A stretch of 64,000 bases of DNA from Poronia punctata (Eukaryota > Ascomycota > Sordariomycetes > Xylariales > Xylariaceae), in NCBI GenBank assembly GCA_022579005.1, contig MU401619.1:1-64000 (forward strand), in the 5' to 3' direction. The notes beneath the pieces were generated by a model. The model saw only the letters and a list, made by a program, of their open reading frames with translations, was not told where the DNA came from and did no database searches. Below, piece by piece: positions 36,344-47,475 of the stretch; the stretch's first letter is position 1; each line of letters starts with the position of its first letter. A program made the translations under genes and the position numbers.

Positions 36344-37129
36344 CTTTTTCCCTCTTGCTATTCAAAAATAAGTTTCCCTGATCCTAGAGTTTCTGATGTC
36401 TTGGTGTGCCGAGGGAACTCTCGGGGACATCCGAAAGTGTGTCCTGAATAAGTAAGTATTTGCTTTATATGAGTTTATCAGCACCCATATAAAAACATGT
36501 ATAGGTAAAAGCTGACAGAGATGGGAAACATACACCAAAGTCTAACCTAGATCGAGATAAGAATCAGGATGCTACACAATGGTACGGAAAGAGAAATTAC
36601 CCTAAGAAATCAAGCTTGTGGGATACAGTAATAGGAACAATTAAAATAGGAGATACTCTCCAAGAAAGCTCTCTTATCCTCTCCTCTCTCCTCTCCGTTC
36701 TTAGCCGGCGATCTAGCGAGGACGAGGCAAGTATAGGTATCTTTCTGTCTTGACCCCACCTTCCCCTTTCCCCCTCTCTTGTCTACGTCGCTTATCTCTC
36801 CAGTGGGGTTGTTACATGCATATTGTAGTCAGTATAATGAAGGCACAGGTAGAGTTGAGTGCGACTTATCGCTTCTTTATTTCTGGCCACGGCCATTTAA
36901 AGCGATCTATGTACGTCGTTGATTTCATGTTGTGTTACTCGACTGTATTGGCACATGACGGGCCGATGTATGATTAGCGTCACCCAACACTTTCAGATAC
37001 ATATCTACCTACCTTGTCGGTTGCATTTTATATACAGGTAACATTTAGTTATATGTATTTGCCTTGTCGAGTCGGTATTTCATCAGGATTCTTGTAAAAA
37101 GCGCGATTAGTTGAATCACCTCGCTCAAA
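36344..37129. promoter_or_regulatory. Shared divergent promoter, decarboxylase / thymine 7-hydroxylase
   Basis: 786 bp separate the two start codons and contain no other gene. Four GATA-factor-type hexamers are visible: TTATCA 36475-36480, AGATAA 36555-36560, TTATCT 36792-36797 and TTATCG 36866-36871. AreA/NIT2 nitrogen regulators bind such sites. A CT-rich tract (about 36656-36706) could be a core-promoter pyrimidine stretch. Nitrogen control is an inference; GATA hexamers are common by chance. Confidence 0.45.
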
Positions 37130-38281
37130 ATGGAGTCAGCAGCGGTGAGGAGTGAAGGACTCGTTATTCCTGTAGGTTAAAGTGCATCTCCCTGTTCTTT
37201 CTAGGGGGGGCGCAGGATGACTGACGGGTCGAGCGACGATTATTAGCTCATTGACTTCTCATCGTTTTTGAACGGAACAGCGGAGCAACGAAAAGAGACG
37301 GCCAATGCAATCCTCCACGGATTTCAAACCGCAGGCTTCATCTACCTAAAGGGTCTCCCCGTCACGTCAGAGTATCGGAAGCATGTGTTTCAGACGTCGG
37401 CCAAGTACTTTAGGCTACCCCTCGAAACAAAAATGTCGCACTGCTGGACGACGGCCGAGGCGAATCGGGGGTACTCGGCGCCGGGTCGCGAGAAGACCAC
37501 GACACTGACAAACCCAGAGGAAGTGAAGAAACTACGAGACGCAGCGCCGGACCTAAAGGAAAGCCTGGAGATCGGACGCGAGGGTGAGCCGGGTCATCCA
37601 AACCACTGGCCCGAGGAGGAAGGCGAGTTGGTGGGCTTCAAGCAGACGATGCTCGAGTTCCACGAGAAATGCAAATACCTACATACTGAAGTGATGCGCG
37701 CCATCGCAGTTGGTCTGGGCATTGATGAGACCTGGTTCGACTCTTATACCGATGTCGGCGACAACACCCTGCGTCTCCTACATTACCCCGAGGTCAAGAA
37801 GGACGTCTTCACCATCAACCCAGGCCAAGTACGTGCCGGTGCCCATAGCGACTACGGCTCCATCACCTTGCTCTTCCAAGATTCCAGGGGCGGGCTGCAG
37901 GTCAAGAGCCCAACCGGCGTCTTCGTCGACGCCACACCCATCGAGGATACTTGCGTAGTCAACGCCGGGGATTTGTTGGCGCGGTGGAGTAACGATAATA
38001 TCAAGAGCACTATACACCGTGTCGTCGAACCGCCTGCGGGTGACGGTGACGTCTATCCTGCCCGGTATAGCATCGCGTACGTTCTTTCCCCGCTAGGCTT
38101 GCTTGCTTGCTTGCTCGCTGATAGGGACTCTAACTTGAAATGTCACAGGTACTTCTGCAACCCCAACTTCAAGAGCCATATTGAAGCCATCCCTGGCACG
38201 TACGAGACAGAGAAGGATAGGAAATATCCAGGCGTCAACAGCGGGGACTACCTCGTCCAGAGATTGACCACAACCTACTAA
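37130..38281 (+). CDS. Thymine 7-hydroxylase (thymine dioxygenase), Fe(II)/2-oxoglutarate oxygenase
   Basis: Fe(II)/2OG dioxygenase that oxidises thymine stepwise to 5-hydroxymethyl-, 5-formyl- and 5-carboxyuracil. Three exons: 37130-37171, 37247-38076, 38149-38281, giving 334 aa. The tiny first exon (MESAAVRSEGLVIP) joins LIDFSSFL, as in the Neurospora enzyme. Iron ligands fall at His214, Asp216 (GAHSDYGS) and His271 (STIHRVVEPP), positions known for Neurospora T7H; the 2OG-binding Arg-x-Ser is about 287-289 (RYSIAYFCNP). Other blocks are ANRGYSAPGREKTT, NTLRLLHYPEVK, ITLLFQDSRGGLQVKSP, DATPIEDTCVVNAGDLLARW and the C-terminal SGDYLVQRL. No catalytic residue is missing. A GCTTGCTT run marks the second intron, which has branch CTAAC. 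The divergent decarboxylase completes the route to uracil. Confidence 0.94.
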
Positions 38282-38980
38282 GACAATACTGTCTTATTAG
38301 CAAGAAAATAAACCAAGTATGAACTGTAGCCTTCGATGCTTGTGATATGAGCACAAGACCGCGCGTTCTTGTACTCGTAGGTATACCGCCTTGGCATAGG
38401 AAGGTAACAAAACAAGCACGTAGAATGCCTTTCCAAGTGGACAGTCAAAGTTGACGCGTAAATAACTTGGGGTAGGTTGCCCAGTTGACGTGAATAGATA
38501 TGCCAACGGCTCGTTGCGAGCGATATCTTTGTATTACAGTAGGTAGGTACTCAGTATGACTCAAGTGACAATATAAATACTACTCGATACGGTTAGCCCC
38601 CTCATTTCCTACATTGTACACGTACATACCTCTTTTCAAAATTCAGGGTCCTTTAAGGAATACCATGAGCAAGTACACGTAGTTTCCCACTATGTTGTAC
38701 TGTCGAGGCCAAGCCCTGACTCTGACGACATCCATACTGTGGACTTAGGTTGCCTGGATACTTGTAGGTACTTGTAGAAGGGAATCATCACGTAAGAATT
38801 CCGATACACGTAATTTCAAGTGGGGTCATCGATTCCAGCCCTACAGATTCCAGAATGGCACTCTAGCTCAGGAACATCTTTTAGCATGATTCAATAATCT
38901 AACCTAAACCATTCAGTCCCTTTGTCTCATCTCGAACCAAATTCCAGTCATTTCTCTCTCCCGGGCGATGTGAAGAAAGA
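38282..38980. other. Intergenic region
   Basis: 3' end of the hydroxylase gene and promoter of the hydrolase gene. No further gene or repeat was recognised. Confidence 0.5.
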
Positions 38981-40454
38981 ATGAAGAAGACATTACTATT
39001 ATGTTTCATCCACGGCTTCAAGGTAAGAACGGTCCATGTACTTCATCAATCGACCGGTTCCTGTTCAAACCCCACCATTTAGACTACCTACCTCATCACA
39101 TCTACGTCTATTTACGTCTATCTAGAGAAAGCCCCGATCCCATCTCCCATATCCAATTATTAATGTCCTTATTCTCCTTTCGATTAAATATGCAGATGCT
39201 CCCTCGAATAAGCCCCGATGGGGTACACCCCTCTTGAAAGACCTCGAAATAACTAACCAAAGAGAAAACAACAACATAGGGAGGTGAAGACACCTTTGGC
39301 TCCAAGTCGGAATTCGCCCAACATCTCGCCGCCCTCCTAAGCGCCTCCCTTCCTAAAATCGACGTACGCGCCGTAACCTACCCACGCTACGACACACGCG
39401 GCGACTTAGCAGAATGCGTCAGCCGTTTCCGCGACTGGCTTTTGGAGCGCGTCATCGATCTCGAAGTAGCCAACGGCACACCCTCTCCGACCGTTGACCC
39501 CTCGGTGCACACGATTCTGATCGGCCATTCTATGGGCGGCATAGTGGCCGCCGATACCGTCATCGGACTTGCAAACGAGAAACCTATCCCCGTCGATGGA
39601 GAACCTGCCCGAGACCCAGACGGGTTGAATTCCTTGATGTTTCCCTACATACAAGGTGTCCTGGCCTTTGATACACCTTATCTCGGCATCGCGCCGGGGG
39701 TCGTGGCGCATGGCGCAGAGAGCCACTACAACAATGCCGCCGCGGCCATATCGCAGCTCAGTGGACTCTCGAGCGTCATCTGGGGTTCTACTGCGAACGA
39801 AAACACGGGCGACAGAAGAAGTAAAAGCATAAAACAACCCGTAGGGGCGCTTCCGCCTCCCCCGACAGACGAAAAGCCCAAGAATAACTGGGGAAAGATG
39901 GCCATGTTTGCAGGCGCAGTTGGTGCTGTAGCTGCTGGTGGCGCGGCCGCGTACGTCAACCGAAATCAAATCACAACGGGCTGGTCATGGGTATCATCCC
40001 ATCTCGAGTTCGTCGGTTGCTTAGCGCGCGGCGAGGAGCTGAAAGAGCGTGTAACCAGCATGGTGCGATTAAATAAGGAGCTAGGTATTGGGTTCGCGAA
40101 CTTGTACACCAGACTAGGCAAAGCTGCCTCTTCGAAGCAAGTTAGCATGGTTGGCACCGTGCTAGGTAATCAGAGGACATTTTGCAATTTGCCTTCCAAG
40201 TTGGCTGCGGGCGAATGGAGGGAAGCTGTCAACGATGCTGCGACTGACGAAGCTGGTGCGCATATGGGTATGTTCCCCCCTTCCCTTGCCGTCTCAACCA
40301 TCGGATCAAGGTGCTGACTGGTTGGCTAGCTATGTTTGAACAAAAAGAGAATCCAGGATATTCGAAACTATCCGAAGACGCAAAGAACCTGATCGTATCC
40401 TGGACCAAGAACGAATGGTATGAAACGAGCACTCGAGGAGACATCGAGGAGTAA
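38981..40454 (+). CDS. DUF676-like serine alpha/beta-hydrolase (putative lipase)
   Basis: Predicted serine esterase or lipase of a conserved fungal family; substrate unknown. Three exons: 38981-39022, 39280-40267, 40330-40454, giving 384 aa. The short first exon encodes KKTLLLCFIHGFK, whose IHGF forms the oxyanion-hole strand and turn, continuing as GGEDTFG after the intron. The nucleophile elbow GHSMGG has Ser98. A Pro-rich linker (PPPPTDEKP) precedes a small-residue hydrophobic segment at about 221-242 (Ala/Gly/Val-rich), likely a membrane anchor. The C-terminal half, with FVGCLARGEELKERV and the final NPGYSKLSEDAKNLI, is shared by fungal homologues as I recall. The first intron (257 nt) is long. 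It is convergent with PHS1, stops 272 bp apart; both may act in lipid metabolism, but that is only neighbourhood. Confidence 0.82.
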
Positions 40455-40725
40455 AACATTATCCTTACTTGCGTTATTATTCTTTTTCTTCATTGTACAT
40501 GTTTCGACTCGTTTGCCCTACATCCCTCTTGTCTAATCATGTCTATACCCCTTTTCGCGTCTTCCCTTTTTGTTTTATAGAATACACATTATAGGTCGTT
40601 TTTAGATAATAGGGAAAGCCTCCGTCGTGCTCTATAAAGGATCCGCATTGCGTAACGTAACTCTTGTCGTATAGCTGTCGCGACTATTTATTTACGTCTC
40701 GTTATCGGTAGGGGCCGTATGTTAT
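40455..40725. other. Convergent 3' regions of hydrolase and PHS1
   Basis: Short T-rich spacer between two convergent stop codons, expected to hold both poly(A) sites. No gene was seen. Confidence 0.5.
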
Positions 40726-41558
40726 TTACTGGGTCTTCTTGTTTGACCCCTTGAGGACCTTGCGTCGCTGGGCCATCATGTGGGTATAGAGAATATAGGC
40801 AGCTAGAAAATGTGCAAGTTAGCAAAACGGGAACTTCCAGAGCGCGAACCCTGCCAATCCGAAGATGAAAAATCGCATAAATCAAGGGGGAAGATAGACT
40901 TACAGGGCGGGTAAACAAAAAGCACATAACCCCACAGGATCCAGGCATACGTCTCACTAAACCTCATAGCGAGGGGAACGGCCTTCCAGATCAACCAAGC
41001 CTCACTCGAGATACCCAGGGGATACAAGATGAAGAAGGCATGATATCTCAACCAATGCAGCAATCTCGGCTCCCGTCCAAACGTAAGCGTAAGCGCGAAA
41101 TAGCTGTACCGAATAACCTCTGTAATGGACCAGGCGACCAGCATCGACGTATAGGCGGGGTTACCGCCCAGCGAGGGGAATAGATGGGTTATACCCCAGA
41201 CGATGGCGTAGCGAGAGAATACTTGCATGAATGTTGTAAAGAAGGGGGCGCGAACGATTCCTTTTTGGGGGGGTCAGTTAGTTTAATTTATTTCATTCCT
41301 GGGAAAGAAGGGGGGGGGGGGGGGGTTGTTCTTACCGAAAAGCGAATGGAACACTTCCATCCCAGCAAGTGTTTGTGTCCATTTGCAGAAATCGCCGACG
41401 GCTAGGTAGGCGAAGTGGCGGCTGTATTTGACGTTTACGCCGACGATGCGCACGAGCACGGTTGCCCAGAGGACGGCGGATAGCGCATTGTATAGGACCA
41501 GATAGGTAGTTTTTATGGGGGAGGATTTTCGGGGTGGTTTTGATGTTGATGGTGCCAT
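40726..41558 (-). CDS. PHS1: Very-long-chain (3R)-3-hydroxyacyl-CoA dehydratase, PHS1/PTPLA family
   Basis: ER multi-pass enzyme of the third step in very-long-chain fatty acid elongation, supplying sphingolipids. Three exons, minus strand: 41558-41336, 41260-40904, 40802-40726, giving 218 aa, the family's usual length. After a basic cytosolic head (SKPPRKSSPIK) come six or so membrane segments. Family blocks include YLVLYNALSAVLWATVL, LAGMEVFHSLFGIVRAP, QVFSRYAIVWGI and the WSITEVIRYSYFAL helix. The predicted catalytic pair is Tyr154 and Glu161 in LYPLGISSE, matching the seven-residue spacing of yeast Tyr149/Glu156. The C-terminus is the basic tail YTHMMAQRRKVLKGSNKKTQ, with a KKxx-like KKTQ ER-retrieval signal. 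The first intron contains a 15-C run on the coding strand. Confidence 0.93.
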
Positions 41559-41986
41559 GATTTCAGTTTGCTTTTTTTTTTTTTGTTCGAGTTTATGTTT
41601 TGGTCGCAAGTACGGAAAGGAAAAGAAAAAGAGGAAGGAATGTAATGAAGATGAAGTTTCCCTGATGAGTCCGAGGCTAGACTTGACTACAGAACACCCC
41701 CCTTGGCTAGTTTTTTTTTTTAGAGAAACCGTTTGTTGAGATGCGAGACTGGCCCCATCAATTAGACCCATCTAGGTACATTATGTAATGCAAGGTACAA
41801 GACAGGGATGAAATGGTTCCAGAACACCACAGTACAGTATCTCCGACTATTTACACGGTATAAGGTACATGAACATCCGGGGCAAGTGGTTCCCACGAAC
41901 TACACGTAACATTGGACCCTGAAAACCACCAAACCTGGTGTTACAATATGCCAATATCCATCCCATTCTTTCTTTACTCAAAGGAT
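41559..41986. other. Intergenic region
   Basis: 5' leader of PHS1 and 3' end of the DUF7918-type gene, both on the minus strand. Contains long T and A runs; no gene was seen. Confidence 0.5.
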
Positions 41987-43475
41987 TCAATCACTGGTGA
42001 GATCGATAAAAGAAATATGTTTAGGTTGGGGGGCAACACTTGTACTTGTACTTGTGCTTGTACCTGTACGTTTGGCTGTGAAGTGTCGCTTGACTGGAGG
42101 TTTCACATCTTCTTCTTCGTCTTTGCTGTCTAGTTTTCGAACCAAAGGCTTTGACTTGGTATCGGAGAGATTTGGGTTCTCTTGCTTGATTTCATCCTTG
42201 GTCTTGACTTTTATTTCTGCGTTGGACTCGTTCTTGATCTTCTTGTCCTTTTCCCGGATATTGTTAGTTGGAAGATTGATAATGTCGGTACCTCGAGGGA
42301 AAGACAGGTGCTTACTTTGGCCTGGTGGTATTGTTTAAGAGCAACTGTTAAGTTCATGTTAGTGAGGCCTTCTGATGAGGCGAATAGAATGCGGATTCTT
42401 GCTTGGTAGGGATATATTCTGTTTTGTCCTGCCCTAGTTGTGCCTGTGGACCAGACCCTGGACAAGAATGTCAGGAAAGAAAATAATAAACATACAAAGT
42501 TGCATCTCTGCTAGCGATAGATGGCCGAAAGACTCATTGTTGGGTCTTTTGGGAATGATCAAAGCCTGCTCTAATTTATCTGGAGAGCAAATCGAGTCAG
42601 CTACAACCAGACATTTCATAAGAACAGAGACGAGATAGGTACAAACCCCTTGATCGATACAAGAAATTAAAAACGCCAATGGGACGTCTATCGGGAGGCA
42701 GGTAGTCACATACAGCTCTTGTTGGCTGCTCGATGTCTTCCATATGTGTGAATCTAGACAAGAAATGAGAGTAAGTATAAAGAGACCAACAAACGGCGTT
42801 TTCTGGCAAAAAAGGAAAGTTTACTTGGTGCCATGAGAAATAGAACCACCATGAGCAGACTTTTCACCCTGTCTCAGAAGGTTTCCGTCATGACTACCTG
42901 CAAACGTATGCTGAACCTTCATGGCAGGTCTCCGACCGACTTCAATCTTGCGAGAGATGGTGACGGTGATTGTACCCGTTTGTCTGCAGATTCTCTGTTT
43001 CTTGTCGTAGGGGCTTTCGTCTTCTTCTTTAACTAGGAACAAGGATACAATGTTAAACCCATCATGAGAACCGGGGAAGACTGGCAACAAACATACCAGT
43101 CTCAACAGCAGCAAACTGCAACTTGGACCTCGTCCACTGCTTAGTAACAGGCGAATACTCTTCCAGACAATGAATGCTTCCCTCTCTGTGCTCATCGTCA
43201 TTGCGCAGGAGACGCGAGATGATGTATTGGCCGTCTACCTGGGCTCGGGCGGAAATCATGTGCTCGACAGGACCCCAGTTGTAATTGTTGTTGACTCTGA
43301 TCTTGATGACAAACTCGGCGCCGTCGATGCACTCGATGTATTTTGTCACGGATGGGCTGAGGCGAAGTTTGGAATACTTGGCTTTCTCCTCTTGGTCGGG
43401 TTCGTATTCGATGCAGTCTTTTCCATCGACCTGCACGGTTACTTCCACGCCCGGGACGGCGTTGAGGACGGCCAT
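41987..43475 (-). CDS. DUF7918-type fungal protein with C-terminal SUMO-interacting-like motif
   Basis: Conserved fungal protein of unknown function. Six exons on the minus strand fit in phase: 43475-43097, 43032-42825, 42753-42647, 42579-42496, 42443-42316, 42247-41987, giving 388 aa. The N-terminal part looks like the DUF7918 beta-rich domain: AVPGVEVTVQVDGK, VTKYIECIDGAEFVIKIRV and AQVDGQYIISRLL. It is closed by GTITVTISRKIE, SAHGGSISHGT and FNFLYRSRDKLEQALIIPKR. The C-terminal 85 residues are Lys/Glu/Asp-rich and end in HISFIDLTSD, whose FIDLT resembles a SUMO-interacting motif. Four splice choices rest only on phase and family similarity. An ATG 153 nt upstream (43628) is in frame but would add a hydrophobic leader not seen in the family. 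Nuclear role is a guess. Confidence 0.75.
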
Positions 43476-45652
43476 TGTGGTGGGCAGCACGGGATGTACC
43501 TTATGCACGCTGGCTTGATGGTTTTGATGACTGGAACGAAAATACGATGTGGGCATGCGGCAGGGAAAAGGAGATGATGAATAAACAACAACAAGAATAA
43601 TTAAAAAGAACGACGTTTTATATGCCAACTACAAGAGGGTATTAGGTAGGTTAGTTGTGTGTGCAAAGAATAACGTCGAGGCGTGTATCTAACCTTAGCA
43701 GAACATCTATCCACCTAGACATGTAGGTACATATTGGAGAGAGGGTAGCTAGTCACGAAGAATGTATGTGTTTATGCCCAAGCACCATGATAATTGGGAC
43801 TCGGATAGGCTATTTTAGTTAACATAAAGTATAAAGACAGCAATGAGCTACTGGAGAAGTATCTTTATACATATTGGTGTACATCTTGACATCCCTTGGC
43901 CTTGACGACGGTGCTTGCTAAAAGGTACCTACCACCAAGACAGCAATAAGCCTGTACCTACATTGGTAAGATATATCCGGACTTCTATCTGCTGATGCAA
44001 AGCTTCTGGGTTTTAGTTTACTTGTTGCACTCAACATCCGTAATATCACTTGCCAACTACCCTGACAAGGTGGTAAAGCTGTTGATCAACAGCAATTCAG
44101 CGTTCAGGTTGCCTACCAAATCAAAAGGGAATCCAAGTTCTATAACATGTCTATGGTATATAAAATTATATTAGTATATTATCAGAAAATATTACTTTAC
44201 TAGACTTGCGGCTCCACGTCTACTGCCCCTACCAAGTGTTAATCTGGTTACATTACAGACTCATGCTGACACTGGATTCATTGTATATGCGGATGTCACA
44301 TGTAACTGTGAGGCTTAAGTTGCCTAAATCTCCTGCGTCTTCTGTCTGTGGTCATGTCCCTCAAAGTAGACCGACCACTAAGGCCAATAGAATAACCCGC
44401 CGCGGCAACTGGTAATCAAATTCTTGTTGTTTCCAGGTAGCCGGTAAGAGACTCGCCGCCTCAGGCAGCATCTCTAGCATAATAGCAGAGCAGGTAGAGG
44501 TTTGCAGTGCACTGGGCTAACATACAGAAGATGAAAGTGTAGCCTGCGGTTGAAGGCATAGAATACGCTGGCTTGCCGGGCTAGGATAGGAGACAGATGT
44601 GCGATTTTAAACATACACACATGCACGTACTCGGTAGCAGTCAGTACACACATTTTCTTTCCAACATGATTGATTGTTCCCTTACATGGAAAGTGACTCT
44701 AGTCATGTTTTGCTACTTGAGCGACGTTGCTGACAAGTAAGACCTGAACTAATAGATTGATTGGAAATGGACTATGGCAATAAGACGTAAACATTGTTTT
44801 CTTGGGGAATATACCTACCTTTAGCATCTTGACCAGTGTAGAGCTAGGCAGGCATTGTTAACTGCTTCTAGGATAGCAAAGGTTGGGGAAATAAAACTTC
44901 CCTTGTTCGAGGCAGTCACGCAGTGTATCTACCCAAAATTTCAACAAGCACCAGTTTCTTTTCGTTAGAGAAAATCAAAGTGTCAAGGCTGTTGGTGATT
45001 CTCATATATCACGCTCCTTATCTTGCGGGCTCGGAATACAACTCAGCCACTGCAAATTCTCTGTGCTGCAACCTGATTGCGAAAAAGCGCTGCATGCAAA
45101 TACACCTTTTGATGAAACACCATCACTACGAGTACGAGTGGAAGTAGCAGTTGCAACCTACCACCCTACTAGGTATGATGTAGTTGCTCTTTCCGGTCAA
45201 GCTTAAACCTTTTTAGGCAAGGGTGAGAAAGGTGGCTGTGGCAGAAATCCGAACGAAGCGAATTACCCCATCCCGCCAAGACTCCAGCTGGAGGCTTGGT
45301 TCAAGACTTGCAGACAACACCAGGCATCATCACAGCCCTATCGGGGGGAGAACCAATGGTAATTCGAGTAGAGGCCGACCAAGGTATGCAACTTGGGTAT
45401 GGTGAATTCATCGCACAGCCTGTTTTCCCAGTCTCACGCAGTCAGCTAACAGAATCCGACTACTGAACTCAGCGCCCCATTGATGGAGTTTACGAGTAGA
45501 GAGGAACATATAAACTGTCGCAACCCTCCGAGGGGACTGGTTATTTACATTGTGCTTCCTATCGCCAGTTGCTAACTCGGGCACAATACTGTACCCTTTT
45601 CTCTGCTTCGATCCAACCGTCAAGTTACTTACTCTTACGCACTTGGTCAATC
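43476..45652. other. Intergenic region, 2.2 kb
   Basis: No supported gene. It contains the divergent upstream regions of the DUF7918-type gene and the hypothetical gene at 45653. AT-leaning patches with TACCTA motifs occur at about 43720 and 43920-43960. An ATG at 45569 would extend the next gene by 28 residues. Confidence 0.5.
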
Positions 45653-46561
45653 ATGCCATCATTTGAACTTCCAACCCCTACAAATAACACCCCCGAGGCA
45701 AACATGCGTCCCCGGCCCATCAGGCGTGCCTCCTGGGACCAACCAAAGGAGAGATACATGGGTCGTGCCCCTCCGCATCCCGACATGGACGACGACAGAG
45801 ACGTAGATAATTCAGACTTGGAATCCTTGTTCAGTTTGCATGAGAGGATGCCCGACATATCCAATAAATTCGGCAGGAAACAACTTACTGTCGAAGACGG
45901 GCGCAGCACAGTTTACGAAGCCTGGGAGTTAACCCGCCTAGACGAAAAACATGAGCTGCAATCATTCAAGACATTTTGTGGCATTCGCTACAGCCGCGCC
46001 TATGTAACCCGCGGTGGAGGCGTCATGACGAAAGCCGCCTATGAATATGAGCAAGGAGAACTTGCCGACATGCTCGACAGTGCCGTGCGCCTACACACGC
46101 ACCCCCACCGGACCTACCAGCAAGACCTCGCCAACCGCGTCTCCCGACTCCCCACCCGTCTCCAGGAGGTGCTCGAGAATATGTTGGATGACAGGATCGG
46201 TGCATCAAATGGTAGTCCCTATCACAAGCGGGAATGGCAGGTCATCTTCCTCCAGCCAAAGGAACGTCACATAGCCGGGTCCAAGCCGGAACGCAGCTTT
46301 TCTCTCCTTAAAAAAGCGCCCGCTACCAAGTCCATCTTCGTCATCTTCCAAGGCTCCGTGGTCAAGTCAACCAAAGACGTCGACGGATGGAGGGGATATG
46401 ACCTCGACACGAACCCCTGGTGTAAGGCTGACGCGTACGCCACGAGAGAACAAAGACGGGAGAGGAATGAGTACCTTAAGAGGAAGGAGAGGGCGGCAAG
46501 AGAAGCACCTTACTTACGACGCCCTCTTCCGCATCCGGATCGCATGCAATCGACCGACTAA
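45653..46561 (+). CDS. Hypothetical intronless protein, 302 aa
   Basis: No family recognised. The open frame has good coding character. A polar, disordered head (Pro/Asn/Arg-rich; acidic DMDDDRDVDNSDLESLF at about 43-59) leads to a probable globular core at about residues 75-235. Landmarks in the core are TVYEAWELTRLDEKHELQSF, an RYSRAYVTRGGG segment, a His-rich stretch (VRLHTHPHRTY) and WQVIFLQPKER. The C-terminus is strongly basic and probably helical (TREQRRERNEYLKRKERAAR), then Pro/His. No signal peptide or membrane segment. The start at 45653 was chosen over 45569 because homologous-looking sequence begins only there, but the longer form cannot be excluded. Could be a nucleic-acid-binding protein on charge alone; no function is claimed. 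Confidence 0.7.
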   Translation: MPSFELPTPTNNTPEANMRPRPIRRASWDQPKERYMGRAPPHPDMDDDRDVDNSDLESLFSLHERMPDISNKFGRKQLTVEDGRSTVYEAWELTRLDEKHELQSFKTFCGIRYSRAYVTRGGGVMTKAAYEYEQGELADMLDSAVRLHTHPHRTYQQDLANRVSRLPTRLQEVLENMLDDRIGASNGSPYHKREWQVIFLQPKERHIAGSKPERSFSLLKKAPATKSIFVIFQGSVVKSTKDVDGWRGYDLDTNPWCKADAYATREQRRERNEYLKRKERAAREAPYLRRPLPHPDRMQSTD

Positions 46562-47434
46562 TCCTATCACCACAATCACAACCACAATCATAACCACAAC
46601 CACAACAAATCCCCGTCCTTGATCCGATTCTCTTGGTCAACTTTTGACCTTGATGGGCAATGTATCGATGGGTGGCCATCCGAGACCCCCCCCCAACCCA
46701 CATATTACCATTTCATGCCTTCTTTGCTTCTGATCGCATTGCGGCGCACAACACAGAGGAATGAGACACGAACATTTGACGACGAAAACGATGCATATTC
46801 AAATTCAATAAATCCACGATTTCCCCTCACTTTTAGATTGGATGATTCCCCACGCGTTCGAGGCCTGCCCGATTAAAATGTCACGGGGACTGGAGGTTAT
46901 AGTAGATATTTATTATGTAGCACTCAACATTGTCGGGTTGCATTCGTTTAAGATAGCGTCATATAGCGTCATGCGGAGAATATACCACCTACCGTCACAC
47001 TTACCACATATCTTATCTACTTGATCTTTGAAACCCTTGAAAAAAAGGATGCGGGAGCGGGATAGGTACTTGCTTAGGCTTTCGTAATGCTTCATTCGTA
47101 GGTAATTAAGCTCGACCCCTTTGCGGTAGGGATACCTTATAATTATCTAGTATTTACCTATCTAGATCATATTATGAAGATTAAAGTTGGCCTGGCGTTG
47201 CTTGCCCAAAAACGGGAAAACCCGGGGACCGGATCTGACCGACCGACAGCCGCGGCGGTAGCGTCCGTCACCCTGATTGCTAGACTACGAGTAGCAAAAC
47301 GAAGATTCTAATTCTAAATCTAACCTAACGAATAGGGTTAAAAATGGTGGTACTACTGTTTGAGAGTTTTCTGTATCGGTAGCCCCCCTGCTTGTCACCT
47401 GTCCAATTGCTTGCGAGCTTTACTCGTATAGATG

Positions 47435-47475
<41 letters not shown>

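Noticed and set aside
43473..43628. Upstream in-frame start giving the DUF7918-type protein a signal-like leader
   Set aside because: The family begins at the downstream Met with the same AVPGVEV-type sequence; the leader looks like untranslated DNA.
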